A stretch of 64,000 nt of DNA from Strigamia acuminata. Taxonomy: Eukaryota > Arthropoda > Chilopoda > Geophilomorpha > Linotaeniidae. The stretch covers positions 34,994,427 to 35,058,426 of the forward strand of contig OX442315.1 of the NCBI GenBank assembly GCA_949358305.1, written 5' to 3'. The position numbers and the translations under genes are program-made. The notes under the pieces were generated by a model. It did no database searches, had not been told where the DNA came from, and worked only from the letters and a program-made list of their open reading frames with translations. Shown in pieces: positions 1 through 11,834 of this stretch (the stretch's first letter is position 1; every line of letters starts with the position of its first letter).

Positions 1-2768
1 AACCTAAAACACGAGGGGAATATTATTGCTCTTACGGTTAGGAACGGTGAGATGAGGTTGGGCTCTATCTCTGACTAATGTTTGAATTAAAAGCATGTTT
101 CAGGTTTTCAGATATCCGGGCTACAAAATTATGTCAACCACATTTTACAAAGTTTTTTCTTGCGCATGCGCAATACCAAAGAAATGCCCATCTAAACAGA
201 TTTTCCCCAGGAAATTGAAATAAATTGATGTCCCATTTGCAAAACCTTTTACAATTTCTACTAGAAGCAAATTACATCAATCATTTACATATAGATGTGC
301 CAGTGCGAACAGCGAACAACACATGAAGACACAACACCATAACAATGAATGATGTTAATAGGCCAAGCGACAGCTTTGGTCTGCATTTAAACCCCAAAAC
401 AAGCCCATAAAACCAAAGCTGCACTAAAGAGATTTTCCAAATTAACTCGCCATCTTAATTCCTATTTCCAGCCGCTAGATAGCGCCATGCATCATCCTTT
501 GTCAAACGCCACGTCCGCCATCTTTTGCATACACAATTTCCTTTATTCATCGGTATTCATTGGCGAACTAACTAATCAATGGGCCCCAGCAAAAAAATGG
601 GGCCCTTATAAAGTTTTTCAGGAACCTTGAGAAATTTTGAGAAATTTTGAGAAATTTTGTGAAATTTTGAGAAATTTTGTGAAATTTTGAGAAACTTTGT
701 AAAATTTTGAGAAATTGAGAAATTTTATGCAAAATTCAAGAAAATTTGACAAATTTTATGCAAAATTCAAGAAAATTTGACAAATTTTATGCAAAATTCA
801 AGAAAATTTGACAAATTTTATGCAAAATTCAAGAAAATTTGACAAATTTAATTCAAAATTCAAGAAAATTTGACAAATTTCATGCAAAATTAACGAAAAT
901 TTGACAAATTTCATGCAAAATTCACGAAAATTTGACAAATTTTATGCAAAATTCAAGAAAATTTGACAAATTTCATTCAAAATTCAAGAAAATTTGACAA
1001 ATTATACGCAAAATTGAAGAAAATTTATGCAAAAATTCAAAAAAAAAAGAGTAAACATTTAAAAACCCCCCAAAAAAAAATTTAAAATTTTCTATTTCTA
1101 ATGTTTTCCAGGCCCCACTTGATGCAAGTCCCAGCTCCACAGCGCACCACCACGCTTGCCCGCAAAACAAAGGAAAACGAGCCTCATTTGTCAGCTGAAA
1201 CCAGTTGATTTCCCATCCCTCGATCCAACGTAGCAGCTGAATTGTTACTTTCCACATCCAATGATGTCATAAACGACCCTGGGGATTTGTTACCTTAGCA
1301 ACTAAACGTCATTTCAACCAACACTCATTGCACTGCTTTCACCGCACCAAACGCATTTCCATCTACCCCAGCACAAAAACTTCTGCACAATCTTATCAGA
1401 TCGCCACAACAATGCCGAATTAATTTACAAACACACAAGATCAAAGTTCATTGAACAATTCACATCCTGGCACTCTTCCAAACCTATTTCCATCCAACAA
1501 TTCATTTCTCCCATCACAATTAACCCATTGCAATTGATTGACATGACAACTCATTTTTCACTGGCACAAACCATCAAATTCAATTGTCACACACCAGGTT
1601 GCATTCTCCCCATCTAAATTTTACCCCATCTAGTGCCAATAAAAAAAAAGATTTTTTTTGAATAATTTTTCTCTCATTACGGATGCAATTTTGCAAACTG
1701 TGTCACATCTGCAACACTGTGACGCAAATTATGAATGTGGGGATTGTTATCTCTTACCTGGGTATCTTTTTTTGTGTTTTTCTCACAGGTGAGCAGGTGC
1801 GGTGGACTGGGGTTTGCATCCGCGCAATTTATCCGCTCCGTTTCGTTTTGCCATCGAGGCTGTTGCGACCATCGCGGTTGGCAAAGGTGTTCCGTTCTCT
1901 GTCCCCGATCAGCCGGCGTCTCGGTTGCTTTATGGGCCCCGTAAGTGTCACGTGATTTTTCGTTGGCATGGCAACACCGACGCGTCGTATCTCGATTTTT
2001 TCGTCTTGTTTCTTTTTTTATTTTTGGATTCATTATTCCAGATGGCGATAGATGGCGCTAATTTCTAGTCGGTTTTTATTTTCAGTTTTAGATTGGTAAA
2101 AATTTGGAATTGGAATTTTGATTGGAAAGAAAATTTTTGTTGGGTTTAATTACAAAAATATTGTGAGGAAATAAAATTTGTCGTTATTTATTTATGATTT
2201 TCTTTGAAATTTAACGAATGTGCTGTTCTGCGTACAGACGAGGGAATAATCAATAAGCGGAAGGGCTGCAGTGAAGCCAACAAATATGATTAATATATAA
2301 TAAAGCCTATTTAATCTAAATTAAAATAGTGCAACGAACTCGCGGGTTGGAATTAAATAAAGTGCACAGATTTCTCCGATAAAAGGCTTACGAGCTTAAC
2401 CCTAGATTCATCTGTAGGGTTAGATCAGATTGATTTAAGTTAGAAAACCCTCAGTTTTATTTTATTTATTTTATTTACATCAAGAATCTCATCGAAGAAC
2501 ATCTTTTTCAACGTTCAGATTTATTTGATTACACAGATTCAGCCTATGATTTGGTTGTTTTTTGAATTTGTAAGACAGGCACCATGCGGTTTTTAGCTTG
2601 CGTGCAACACGAGGCATCGGTCTTTCTCTAGAACAGAACCACAATGGCAGGATCTCCTGTTTGCAAACATTTTATCCGTGTTGATGTCGTGATTTTCGTT
2701 TGATATTCCTAATGATTTCTTCGTGACATTCCAGCTGTTTTTTGCGGTTTCTAATCTAGTCATACAAA
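1..2768. other. Intergenic region upstream of PICK1
   Basis: I found no convincing protein gene here. The stretch holds the array at 627-1030 and otherwise AT-rich unique DNA. Open frames around 1683-2068 overlap on both strands and resemble no family I know. A splice-acceptor-like CAG at 2731-2733, 36 bp before the PICK1 start codon, could mark the edge of a 5' UTR exon or a leader-splice site; this is inference. Confidence 0.5.
627..1030. repeat. AT-rich tandem arrays (about 11 bp, then about 31 bp units)
   Basis: From 627 to about 715 a short GAAATTTTGA-type unit repeats. From about 725 to 1030 a unit of about 31 bp, built of GCAAAATTCAAG followed by AAAATTTGACAAATTTTAT, repeats about nine times with point changes. 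Short open frames across it are by-products of the repeat. Confidence 0.9.
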
Positions 2769-5003
2769 ATGCTCGAGGATGAAGAAGAATACTTCATGGA
2801 GGAAGATAAAATGTAATGTTTAATTTCAACTGCGAAAATATACCAATTCCAGTTCAGTTGTGAATAGTTATTACATTTTCATGACATTGAAGTCGTACAC
2901 AACTGAACTGGATTTGCGAAATATCGATTAAATTTGACTATTTCGATGAGATTATTTCTTTTAGGGGAATGACGGTGTCATCTGGAAATGTGATAATTCA
3001 GAAAGACGAGAGTAATTTGATCGGTATCAGCATCGGCGGCGGAGCGCCTTTATGTCCATGTTTATACGTGGTTCAGGTCTTCGATAACACCCCGGCCGCT
3101 AAGGATGGGACATTGCAATCGGGTGATGAGATTGTCGGGGTCGGTGGCAATTCTGTTAAAGGAAGAACGAAAGTGGATGTTGCGAAAATGATTCAAGGCG
3201 TCAAGGGACACGTGACGATCCACTATAACAAATTGCACGCGGATCCGAAGCAGGGGAAATCATTAGATATAGGCACGGATAAATATTTATTTTAATTCAA
3301 GTTGCTTTTTATTGTTTAATTCTTTTTTTTTTTTTTTTTTTTTTTAGTTTTGAAGAAAGTGAAACACCGCATCGTTGAGAATATGAGTTCAAGCACTGCA
3401 GATGCACTTGGTCTGAGTCGGGCAATTTTATGCAACGGTGAATTTAATTATTGTTATTAATTGAGGGTTGTCTCGTATTTCGGTAGCTCCGATTTCAAAA
3501 TGCCAATGGAAATTCATTATTGGCGAAAATAAGACGTGTATGGTTAATTTTAGATTTTTTTATTAAAATGTTAATTATTTAGAGGCAAAGTTAAGTTTTG
3601 GACGTAAAAATTGAATTTTTGTCGATGAAAATTCAACTTTTGAGGTGAAAAATTTAATTTTTGTCGATGAAAATTCAATTTTTGTCGATGAAAATTCAAT
3701 TTTTGTCGTTTAAAATTCAATTTTTGTCGATGAAAATTCAATTTTTGTAGGTAAAAATTTATTTTTGCGGGTAAAAATTCATTTTTCGCCTGTTTTACCA
3801 CAAAATAAATAAACTTCAGTTCAGAAATTCCAATCTTCCCGAAAATAACGTGAAATATTCCTCCGTGAAAACAAACTAAAAACTACATCTCTACTTTGTA
3901 AAACCAATTTTAATTTTTAATTTTCTCTCGCAGACAGTCTGGTTAAAAAGCTGAGCGAACTAGAACGGAACGAACGGATGTACAAAGGCTTAATGGAGCA
4001 CACAAAACGAATGCTCAAAGCCTTTTTCGATTTATGCCAAGTCCACCGCGGTATTTTCAAATTCTCCAAACGTCCAATATCAACCCAACCATAACTCGAT
4101 CCTATCCCCAGCTTTCGGCGACACATTTGCCTCGATTGGCGTCCGGGAACCTCAATCCAGAGCGAGCGAAGCCTTCACCCAATTCGGTGACGCGCACCGC
4201 CAAATGGAAAAATTCGGCATCAAAATGCTGAAAACAGTGAAACCAGTAAAAACAAAACAAAAACAACAATTTCTGCAACTAATTTACATTTTTAAACATC
4301 AGATGTTGGCGGATTTAAGCACATACTTGACCAAAGCTGTTCCGGACACGAAACTGACCATAAAAAAATACGCCGATGCGAAATTCGAATATCTAGTATT
4401 AAAATATTGAAGAAAAAAATTAAAATTTAAAAAAATTTAGTCGAAATAAATGACATTTTGTTTTCCAGTCGTATTGTCTCAAGGTGAAGGAAATGGACGA
4501 TGAAGAATACAGTTATGCTGCACTACAGGAACCATTATACCGTGTCGAAACGGGGAATTACGAGTACCGTTTGATACTTCGATGTAGGCAAGAAGCTAGA
4601 ACTCGATTTGCGAAACTGCGTTCCGATGTTCTGGTCAAATTGGAGCTGTTGGATCAAAAACATGGTGACGTCATCTAAATTTTGCCTGTTGGGTTTTGTT
4701 ATTTCAAATTTTTAATTTGATTTAATTCAATTTTCAGTGCAAGAAACGGTTTCGCAACTGCAGCGACTCATTACCGCGTTGTCACATTACCACAAAGTGT
4801 GCCACGAAATCATGACACAGACGAATATCTTCCCGATCGAAGTGGATTTGGCAAGAAGCGCTTTTGCTTACGATTCGTCGTCGCCGTTTCAAAACGAAGA
4901 TGACGACGACGAATTGTTGGAAGCGCAAGAAGTGAAGGAAGATGAAAATGACACGAAATTACAAGGCGAGGATGATCTCCTCATCGGGCACATTAATGAT
5001 TAA
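2769..5003 (+). CDS. PICK1: PICK1: PDZ and BAR domain protein interacting with C kinase 1
   Basis: PICK1 is a peripheral membrane adaptor. Its PDZ domain binds C-terminal tails of receptors, transporters and PKC-alpha, and its BAR domain senses curved membrane during endosomal trafficking. Eight coding exons join in frame: 2769-2812, 2965-3272, 3348-3437, 3934-4050, 4112-4245, 4303-4395, 4469-4664, 4738-5003. The product is 415 aa, the same length as human PICK1. Visible features are an acidic N-terminus, a PDZ domain at about 20-105 with carboxylate loop IGISIGGG (34-41) and K28-D29, the family's CPC motif at 45-47, a BAR domain at about 145-355 (motifs NLIG, YKGL, GNYEYRLILRCRQEAR, FPIEVDLA) and an acidic tail. 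Intron 2 begins GC rather than GT, because only that junction restores the conserved DIVLKKVKHR segment. The start ATG at 2769 opens the conserved EEDK region. Confidence is high. Confidence 0.96.
3590..3795. repeat. 21-bp tandem array in PICK1 intron 3
   Basis: About nine to ten units based on TTTTTGTCGATGAAAATTCAA lie wholly inside the intron between 3437 and 3934. Each unit has a quasi-palindromic AAAATTCAATTTTT core. The open frame on the minus strand is a by-product of the period being a multiple of three. Confidence 0.9.
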
Positions 5004-5089
5004 TTTATTAATTTTTTTTATTTATTTATTTTATGATTAAATCAAATTTAAAATGGAAACACGATTGTATATGTTGTGGTAGAAAATTG

Positions 5090-5095
5090 AATAAA
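5090..5095 (+). promoter_or_regulatory. PICK1 poly(A) signal
   Basis: A canonical AATAAA hexamer lies 87 bp after the PICK1 stop codon and 83 bp before the ENGASE start, so the transcript boundary between the two genes is very tight. Confidence 0.75.
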
Positions 5096-5177
5096 AAGTG
5101 CGTGTTTACGTTTTAGTTAATTTCGAGTTATCAAATCTGCCACTAGGTCGTCCATTGGTAGGACTAGGATTGGCATA

Positions 5178-8100
5178 ATGGAGTTAAACTTAATTGCTGG
5201 TTCGTCAACTGTGCCCGAATCGTCGCCTTTGACGTCCTTGGAGTCGGTTTTTAAATGGTGTCGGACCGATGTACATCTGTACGTCGCGAATTCCGTTCAA
5301 CGACAGAAACGTTCGACTGTCGGTGATTCAAAATGGCGGTGTTTGGTGTGCCACGACATGAAAAATGGTTATTTACAAGACAGGTGTTTGTTAAAAAATG
5401 TCATAATTAGTTTTTTAAATATTAATCCTTGTTATTTATTTAGGTTTGTTCAAGGAGTTTGCGAATCAAGTCCATATAGGTTTTTCCATTGGTCGTGTAT
5501 TGACATTTTCGTATATTTCTCACATAAATTCATTACCATTCCTCCTGCAACATGGGTTGACGCAGCCCACACACACGGTGTCAAAATCCTAGGTATATTA
5601 TTGGTTTGTGCTGTAACAAAGCGACGTAATTTGGTGTCCGGTCGGAAGCTAAATAATAGTAAATAAATGCGGCCTTTTTAGGCCCAAAAATTGGCTTTTT
5701 AGACCTTATTGCCTCAAAATTAACCGTTTTGACAAATATTGACCTTTTTGGACTCAAATTTGACGCTTTTGAAACAAAAAAAATTCATTTTGCACGTTTG
5801 TATGCATCACATAGTCTCAGATTGAACCTTCTTTGATTGTAACACTTACAGGAACACTAATAACTGAATGGGACGACGGTGAAAGATGCTGCGATAGATT
5901 CCTAGACACCCAAGACAACATCAATCAGCTCGTTAGCAAACTAGTCGAAATTGCCGTTCAATTCGATCTAGACGGATGGTTAATCAACATCGAAAACAAG
6001 TTATCCAAAGACAAAATAGACAATCTTAAACAATTCCTTCGACAATTGAGCGATGACATGCACAAAGCGATCGCTGGATCGCTGGTCATTTGGTACGACA
6101 GCGTGACGGACGAAGGCAAATTGGACTGGCAGAACCAACTTATCGACTGCAACCGGTAATTTATTAACATTTCCGCCTAAATAACCTCGACACTCATTTT
6201 TCTTAGTTGTTTTTTCGATTCGTGCGACGGAATTTATCTCAATTACAACTGGAAAGACGGAGAACTGGAAAAAAGCGTCGAATTTGCGGATAAACGTGTC
6301 CACGACGTGTACGCCGGCATTGACGTGTTCGGCAGGGGCACGCTGGGCGGTGGAGGATTCAACACAAAAACAGTTAATTAATTTTAATTTTTATTTTTTT
6401 GTTTTAATTATTTTATTTTTATATTTTGCAGCCGTTGGAGATGATTCGAGCGCGGGATTTGTCCGCCGCCATTTTTGCGCCCGGTTGGGTCTACGAAGTG
6501 TTGGGCGAACAAGAGTTCGTCGAAAAGGAATACGAGTAAATTTTTATAAATTGTAGTTTTGTTGTTTGATTAAGTGGTCAAATTTGTTTAGATTTTGGGA
6601 TTTGTTGTTGGAGCATCTGCCGGTGCACGGGCCTTGTTCGCTGCCCTTTGCCACGTCGTTTTGTCAGGGTTTCGGAGACGGGTTTTACCACGAAGGACGG
6701 GCCGTTGGCACTTTGCCGTGGCATAATTTGAGTCTTCAGCAGTACCAGCCGACGTTTAGTAAGCAGGAGATTCAGCCGAGGGTGCATTGGGAAGAGGCTT
6801 TTGAAGGTGGTGGGTGTTTGAGACTCAAGGGAGAGAATTATTCGACTTTCAAGTATTTTATGAATTTCTTTTTTTTTTTGAAAATTATTTTTATATTTTT
6901 AAATATTGTTTTTTTTTTTTTTTTTTTAAATTTTTTTTTAGTGTTTTTACGTGTTCGTTTTCGATAAATGAGTTGGTGTATTTGAAGTATGTTTGGAAAG
7001 ATAAAAGTTCGTCGGATTTGGATGTGGCTGTGGTTCTGAAGAATTGTGAAGGGAACGAAGTGGGTTTGCGAAACGTTATTGAAGATGAGGTGAATGGTTG
7101 GCAGTGCAGGTAATGTGATATTTCTTGTTTTAAAATTTATTATTGTAGTTTTTGGACATATTAATGCAGTTTTTGGACATAAAAATGCGGTTTTTCACAT
7201 AAAAATGCAGTTTTTGCACATAAAAATGCAGTTTTTTCACATAAAAATGCAGTTTTTTCACATAAAAATGCAGTTTTTGCACATAAAAATGCAGTTTTTG
7301 CACATAAAAATGCAGTTTTTTCACATAAAAATGCAGTTTTTTCACATAAAAATGCAGTTTTTGCACATAAAAATGCAGTTTTTGCACATAAAAATGCAGT
7401 TTTTTCACATAAAAATGCAGTTTTTCACATAAAAATGCAGTTTTTTCACATAAAAATGCAGTTTTTTCACATAAAAATGCAGTTTTTGCACATAAAAATG
7501 CAGTTTTTTCACCTAAAAATGCAGTTTTTTCACATAAAAATGCAGTTTTTTGCACAAAAAAATGTAGTTTTGCATAGAAAAATGCAGTTTATGCACAGAA
7601 AATTGCAGTTTTTTCACATAAAAATGCAGTTTTTTTCACATAAAAATGCAGTTTTTTCACATAAAATTGCAGTTTTTGCATAAAAATGCAGTTTATGCAC
7701 AGAAAATTGCAGTTTTTTCACATAAAAATGCAGTTTTTTTCACATAAAAATGCAGTTTTTTCACATAAAATTGCAGTTTTTGCATAAAAATGCATTATTT
7801 GCGCCTACAATTGGACCCTTTGTTTGCAAAAATAAAATTTTCCAACTTTAACTTTAGTTTTGCACACACAATTGCTCATTGTAGTCGAAAAAACGTTTTT
7901 GCCTTTCCAAAGAAATCGATTTTACACTTAAAAAGAAATCGACTTTTTCACATCTTACACATGAGGTTTTATTTTCACTCCCTAAACCTTCATTTTCCAT
8001 TCCCTGGGCCGAGAAATCCCAAATCAGAAGTGGTGTTCAGCTTTGCAATGCCGGTATCCACATTGATTTTTAAGGTCACATGTGGGGGAGGTTACAAGTT

Positions 8101-11100
8101 TCGACTGCACCGTGATTTATAGGTACCTCGTGTGTCTAGCGCTACTCCAATCAACGAACAGCTTATGAATGTTAAGCTTTAGTTGAACAGTGGTGCCATC
8201 TGACATTTGGTCTTTTCCTGCAGCAGAATTAAATCGGTCTATTTCTGTTGCTTCGAAACTAATACACAAGAAACTTTGTAACTCTCTGCAATTAAAACGA
8301 ATTCAGGAATTGCTTGGAAACTGAGTCATTGGCTTTTCCGTTGCTTGGTCATCGGGTTTTCATTAGCAGCGCGTTGGTTTGTTGGCGGATCTCTCGAAAA
8401 TTGATGTTTTTTGACAATTTCTCTTGTTTATTCGAGAATATTCTACCGTTTGAATTTTTTTGTGAGCAACTGGTTACTGACAATGCTTGAAATTAAAAAT
8501 TTCATTTAAAATTTTTGATGTAAATTATTTAAAAATTTGCATAAATCATTAATGGGCTCATTAGTGCATGGAAATTAAATTTTACATGCACTTGGAAATG
8601 TAAACATTGGACTACTGTTTAGACCTCAAAAATACAAAAAAACACACAAAGTAAACTTTTTTAATGCAGTTATTATTTGTGTTTCAGGCGTTAGAAAAAT
8701 TTAAAACACACCATTGTATTTTAGCAAACAAGTGGTAATGTTTTAGTCGGTTTTGGGTGTGTACATACACGATAAATTATATATACGATGACATATGTAC
8801 TTTACTGTTAATGATTCAAAAGAAATGATGAGCTGATTACTCACTTGGAAATAAGTATCATCTTAGAAACAGACGTGGCAGCAGGGCTGGACTGGGAACA
8901 AATTTAGTATCGGGAAATCTGGACAGGTCGGGCCATGGGAACAAATTTATACCGGAAAATCTGGATGGGGGCGTGTTATCTTTCACCTAATTATCTACCA
9001 CGACATCAATATACCTCGACATCAATATACCTTGACATCAATATACCTCGACATCCATATACCTCGATATCCATATACCTCGACATCGACATCGATATAC
9101 CTCGACATCGATATACCTCGACATCAATACTTGTATACAGCGACTATGTTTATTTTGGGTTTTTCTTTTTCTTTTATTTGCAAACCTAACCTTACTGGTT
9201 TTTAGATAGAAATATCGATTTTTTGGTATTACTTGTCGTGGTACATTGATAGCGCGACAAATTGTGTCGAGGCAAGTTTTTTTGGTTTGCTGCAATTTGC
9301 TATGATTTTTCAATGATTTAAGTAATTTAAATATAACCGCTTAATGCAATCTTGGCTGAAAGAGCTGAAACATATGAACATGTGAAAAGAATGAGAGCCG
9401 AGTATCATTCTAACGATGTAATCTCCAGAGTCCCAAGAGACTTCAGAGCAATAGTTTTTACGCACAAGAGAAACAGATACGGCATGTGTGCTGTCTCAGA
9501 TGTGGGGCGAGGCCCTTTTTTGTTAGCAAAAAAGAAATTAATTAAAACTTTTTTTATCATGAATGATTTATATTATCAAAAAAATTCAACAGTTTGTAGC
9601 CAGAATTGAGTTCTGGAGAGCATTATCGTCCACAATGGTGCCCTTGTGAAACTGTTGTCCTTGGCAACTGCCCCAATGCCAAACCGTTTAAATGCTAGTT
9701 GTGAGTGGCGGTCGTCGGTCGCCTCATGGCCAGGGGAGGACCATGGGGCGTTTGGTCACCATTCACGATAAGGAACAACACAAGAAACGCAGTTGTCTAG
9801 GGGTTGCGCATTTACCGTGTTATCGCCTAGGTTGCTGGGTTGCCTTGCAGCAACCCAGCCCAGTCCAACCGCTGACCACGTGATTAAGGACCACGTGGGC
9901 AACGTGGTCGGATTGCATTTGCCTGCCCTGCATTGCAGCACGGCCAACGAGTCGCCTCAAGTCATTTGGGACTTGAGAGCAATCACGCCTCTCATTGTGA
10001 CTAAAGTTGCCATCGTCTCCTTCATCTCACAACCAGCTCTCACAACCAGTCAGCCTGGGAGTGGAGATCGAACTGTCTTTAAGATGGCGGTCAAGCCGCG
10101 AAGCGACTTTGCTGAATCATCTGTCCTGATTGGCTGCAATCAGGACGCAGCTCCGACTACTAGTATATGTCGTAGGACCTGCTGAGGGTCCTCTACTTAA
10201 TGTTCTCAGTGTCGACTGGTGGCGGCCGGTTGGTCACACAGTGGCACCAGTTTGAACTGTAAGGCTCTCTGGTCCAGTCTATCATGGAGCCATTCCTGTC
10301 TCAGTTTTGCCCCGTGTATCTGCGGTATTGGCTTTGCTGTAAGAAATTGGCGATAATGGTTTGGTGGTTTTGAGACTGACATCATTCGGACAGGTGACCC
10401 GAGGTTCCTGGGACTTCGGAGATTGCAGAGTTAGAATGCAAGGGATATCTGTAATTCCTGAAGAATTAACCCAAATATTTCATCTGATTTTGTCAGGTCA
10501 GGTGTTCTACTGCAACTGCAACAGTAATTAGAGTTACCACTGAAGATGATCCTTTGATTGAAGGCCTGTGGTTGGATTTCCTGTTTGTATTTTAGAGCAC
10601 TATTAATGTCATTAAGATCACTTTATTATTATCAAACAGAAAGTGTGCATTGAGATAGATGTTGTTTTGTTTTTATATATATCGTGTATATAATTTGGCA
10701 CGATAAATCCCCGATAGTTATTTGTTTAAGAGTTTAAAACAACTTTGTTGATGATTTAGGCGTTTAATTAATAGGATTAAAATTCAAAATAGGTCTTTCG
10801 AAATCGATATTGAAGAAACCCCGAGCACAATAACATCTGTACAAATCGTAGCAAAAACGCAGTCGAGCTTCCATTTTCTCTTCGGCTATTTGCAGGTACC
10901 TACCACCATTTGATTGTATCCTTTCTTTCTTTCTCTTTTTTTTTTCCTTTTATTTTTTCTTTTACTTTCTACATTTTTTTTCTATTACTTTTTCAAAATC
11001 AGCTTATTCCAGAGAGTTTTTTGAATGCCTCTCGCGACCGTATGCCAGTTCATTTATTGGATTTAGTTTGTGGTGGAACCGAGCGGGAGATTACCGCTCT

Positions 11101-11834
11101 ATTGACGTGGCAACCATCGGACAAACTTCGCTCATTTCAACCCATTTTTTCCATTTTTGTCCAATCGAATGACGGAGTCTACTCCTACCTAACTTCGACT
11201 CGGAAAAACACATTTAAGGTATAAAAAAAAAAAGTATTTACCGTATTTTACCGATTAAGAGTCGCCCTCGATTTGTAGCCGTCCTCGAATAGTAGCTGTC
11301 ACTGAGACACCTTCTTAGGAATTAAACCTAAAATATATGTAGTCGCAGTTTCCAAAGTCGCGGTAGATTCGTGTCGCGATAAGATTGTTTCGCGCTAGAT
11401 GACACGCCCCAGTTTTGAATAAATGCCGCGGCTCTTAATCGATAAAATACGGTATTTTACTCTTGTGCCCAAAGAACTGAATGCATGGACAACAACTACG
11501 GCTTCAAATAAGAGCCGCCCTCGGTTAGTAGTCGTGGTTGAGAGCAGCGATTTGAAATAAGAGCAGCGGCTCTTAATTGCAGAAACATGATATTAAAATC
11601 TTAATTAACCCGACTAGTGGTAGCCATTATGCAATTGGTTTACAGCGGGTACTGCTATAACCTGCGCAAAGGGTTTGTAGCGTTGTTGAACAGCCATTCC
11701 TTTCACATTCTTTGTTGCAGTTGTGTGGAATCCGATTTCCAGACGGTTGTCGTCGATTCGTAATTCAACCTCGAGTTTTCACCCTTCAACCGCGACCTCT
11801 GGAGTCGTGTTCCTACATTGACGTGACTGTTTAA
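5178..11834 (+). CDS. ENGASE: ENGASE: cytosolic endo-beta-N-acetylglucosaminidase (GH85)
   Basis: ENGASE cleaves the chitobiose core of free N-glycans released in the cytosol from misfolded glycoproteins. Ten exons join in frame: 5178-5383, 5444-5592, 5852-6155, 6207-6372, 6432-6535, 6592-6852, 6942-7109, 10793-10895, 11003-11218, 11721-11834, giving 596 aa. The GH85 barrel is clear: CHDMKNGYLQDR, HWSCIDIFVYFSH, the catalytic stretch DGWLINIEN (N164 and E166 are the family's Asn/Glu pair), LVIWYDSV, FAPGWVYE and SLPFATSFCQG. Exons 8-10 were found by phase and by alignment from memory to the C-terminal beta domains (WQC-RSFEIDIE, ALLTWQPSD, closing strands). The protein is shorter than the human enzyme (about 740 aa), mostly at the N-terminus. 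It has no signal peptide, as expected for a cytosolic protein. Intron 7 is 3.7 kb and repeat-rich. The core is certain; the last three exons are slightly less so. Confidence 0.93.
7180..7800. repeat. 21-bp tandem array, CACATAAAAATGCAGTTTTT type
   Basis: About 29 head-to-tail units of 20-22 bp, dominated by a CACATAAAAATGCAGTTTTTT consensus with G/T and length variants. A block near 7570-7680 is repeated at 7680-7790, showing a second duplication. It is open on both strands only because of its period. Confidence 0.95.
8884..8975 (+). repeat. Interspersed repeat, CAGGGCTGGACTGGGAAC family, copy 1
   Basis: Shares a diverged sequence of about 90 bp, including GGGAACAAATTTA and GGGAAATCTGGACAGGTC, with 16069-16162. 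It starts with CAGGGCTGG, which resembles hAT-type ends, but I see no matching far end or target duplication. Confidence 0.6.
8998..9135. repeat. 16-bp tandem array, ACATCAATATACCTCG type
   Basis: About eight imperfect copies of ACATCAATATACCTCG and shortened variants, inside ENGASE intron 7. Confidence 0.85.
11241..11452. mobile_element. MITE, CCGTATTTTACCGATTAAGAG family, copy 1
   Basis: A 212-bp element in the last ENGASE intron, flanked by TA on both sides. Inverted ends CCGTATTTTACCGATTAAGAG and CTCTTAATCGATAAAATACGG match over about 20 bp. A partial second copy follows at about 11500-11590. TA duplication suggests a Tc1/mariner- or pogo-like mobiliser; this is inference. Confidence 0.8.

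Larger units (their letters stand above)
7110..10792 (+). other. ENGASE intron 7, repeat-rich
   Basis: This intron breaks codon AG|G between the WQC and RSF segments. It contains the 21-bp array (about 7180-7800), a copy of an interspersed repeat (8884-8975) and a 16-bp array (about 8998-9135). A more GC-rich stretch at about 9640-10200 has a 130-codon open frame on + (9793-10185) that I cannot match to any family. The rest shows nothing recognisable. Confidence 0.75.

Noticed and set aside
1683-2068. Several overlapping open frames on both strands
   Set aside because: No recognisable domain, no coherent splice partners; more likely promoter-side sequence.
3273-3298. PICK1 as a PDZ-only protein stopping at 3298
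   Set aside because: The downstream BAR exons are complete, in phase and conserved, so this reading is intron retention at most.
7094-7683. Open frames of HIKMQFF or KLHFYV repeats on both strands
   Set aside because: They are translations of a 21-bp tandem array within an ENGASE intron.
7180-7800. CRISPR-like regular repeats
   Set aside because: Units are contiguous with no unique spacers, and the genome is eukaryotic.
9793-10185. 130-codon frame in ENGASE intron 7
   Set aside because: Overlaps frames on the other strand and in the same GC-richer patch; no domain recognised and no evidence of a second copy.
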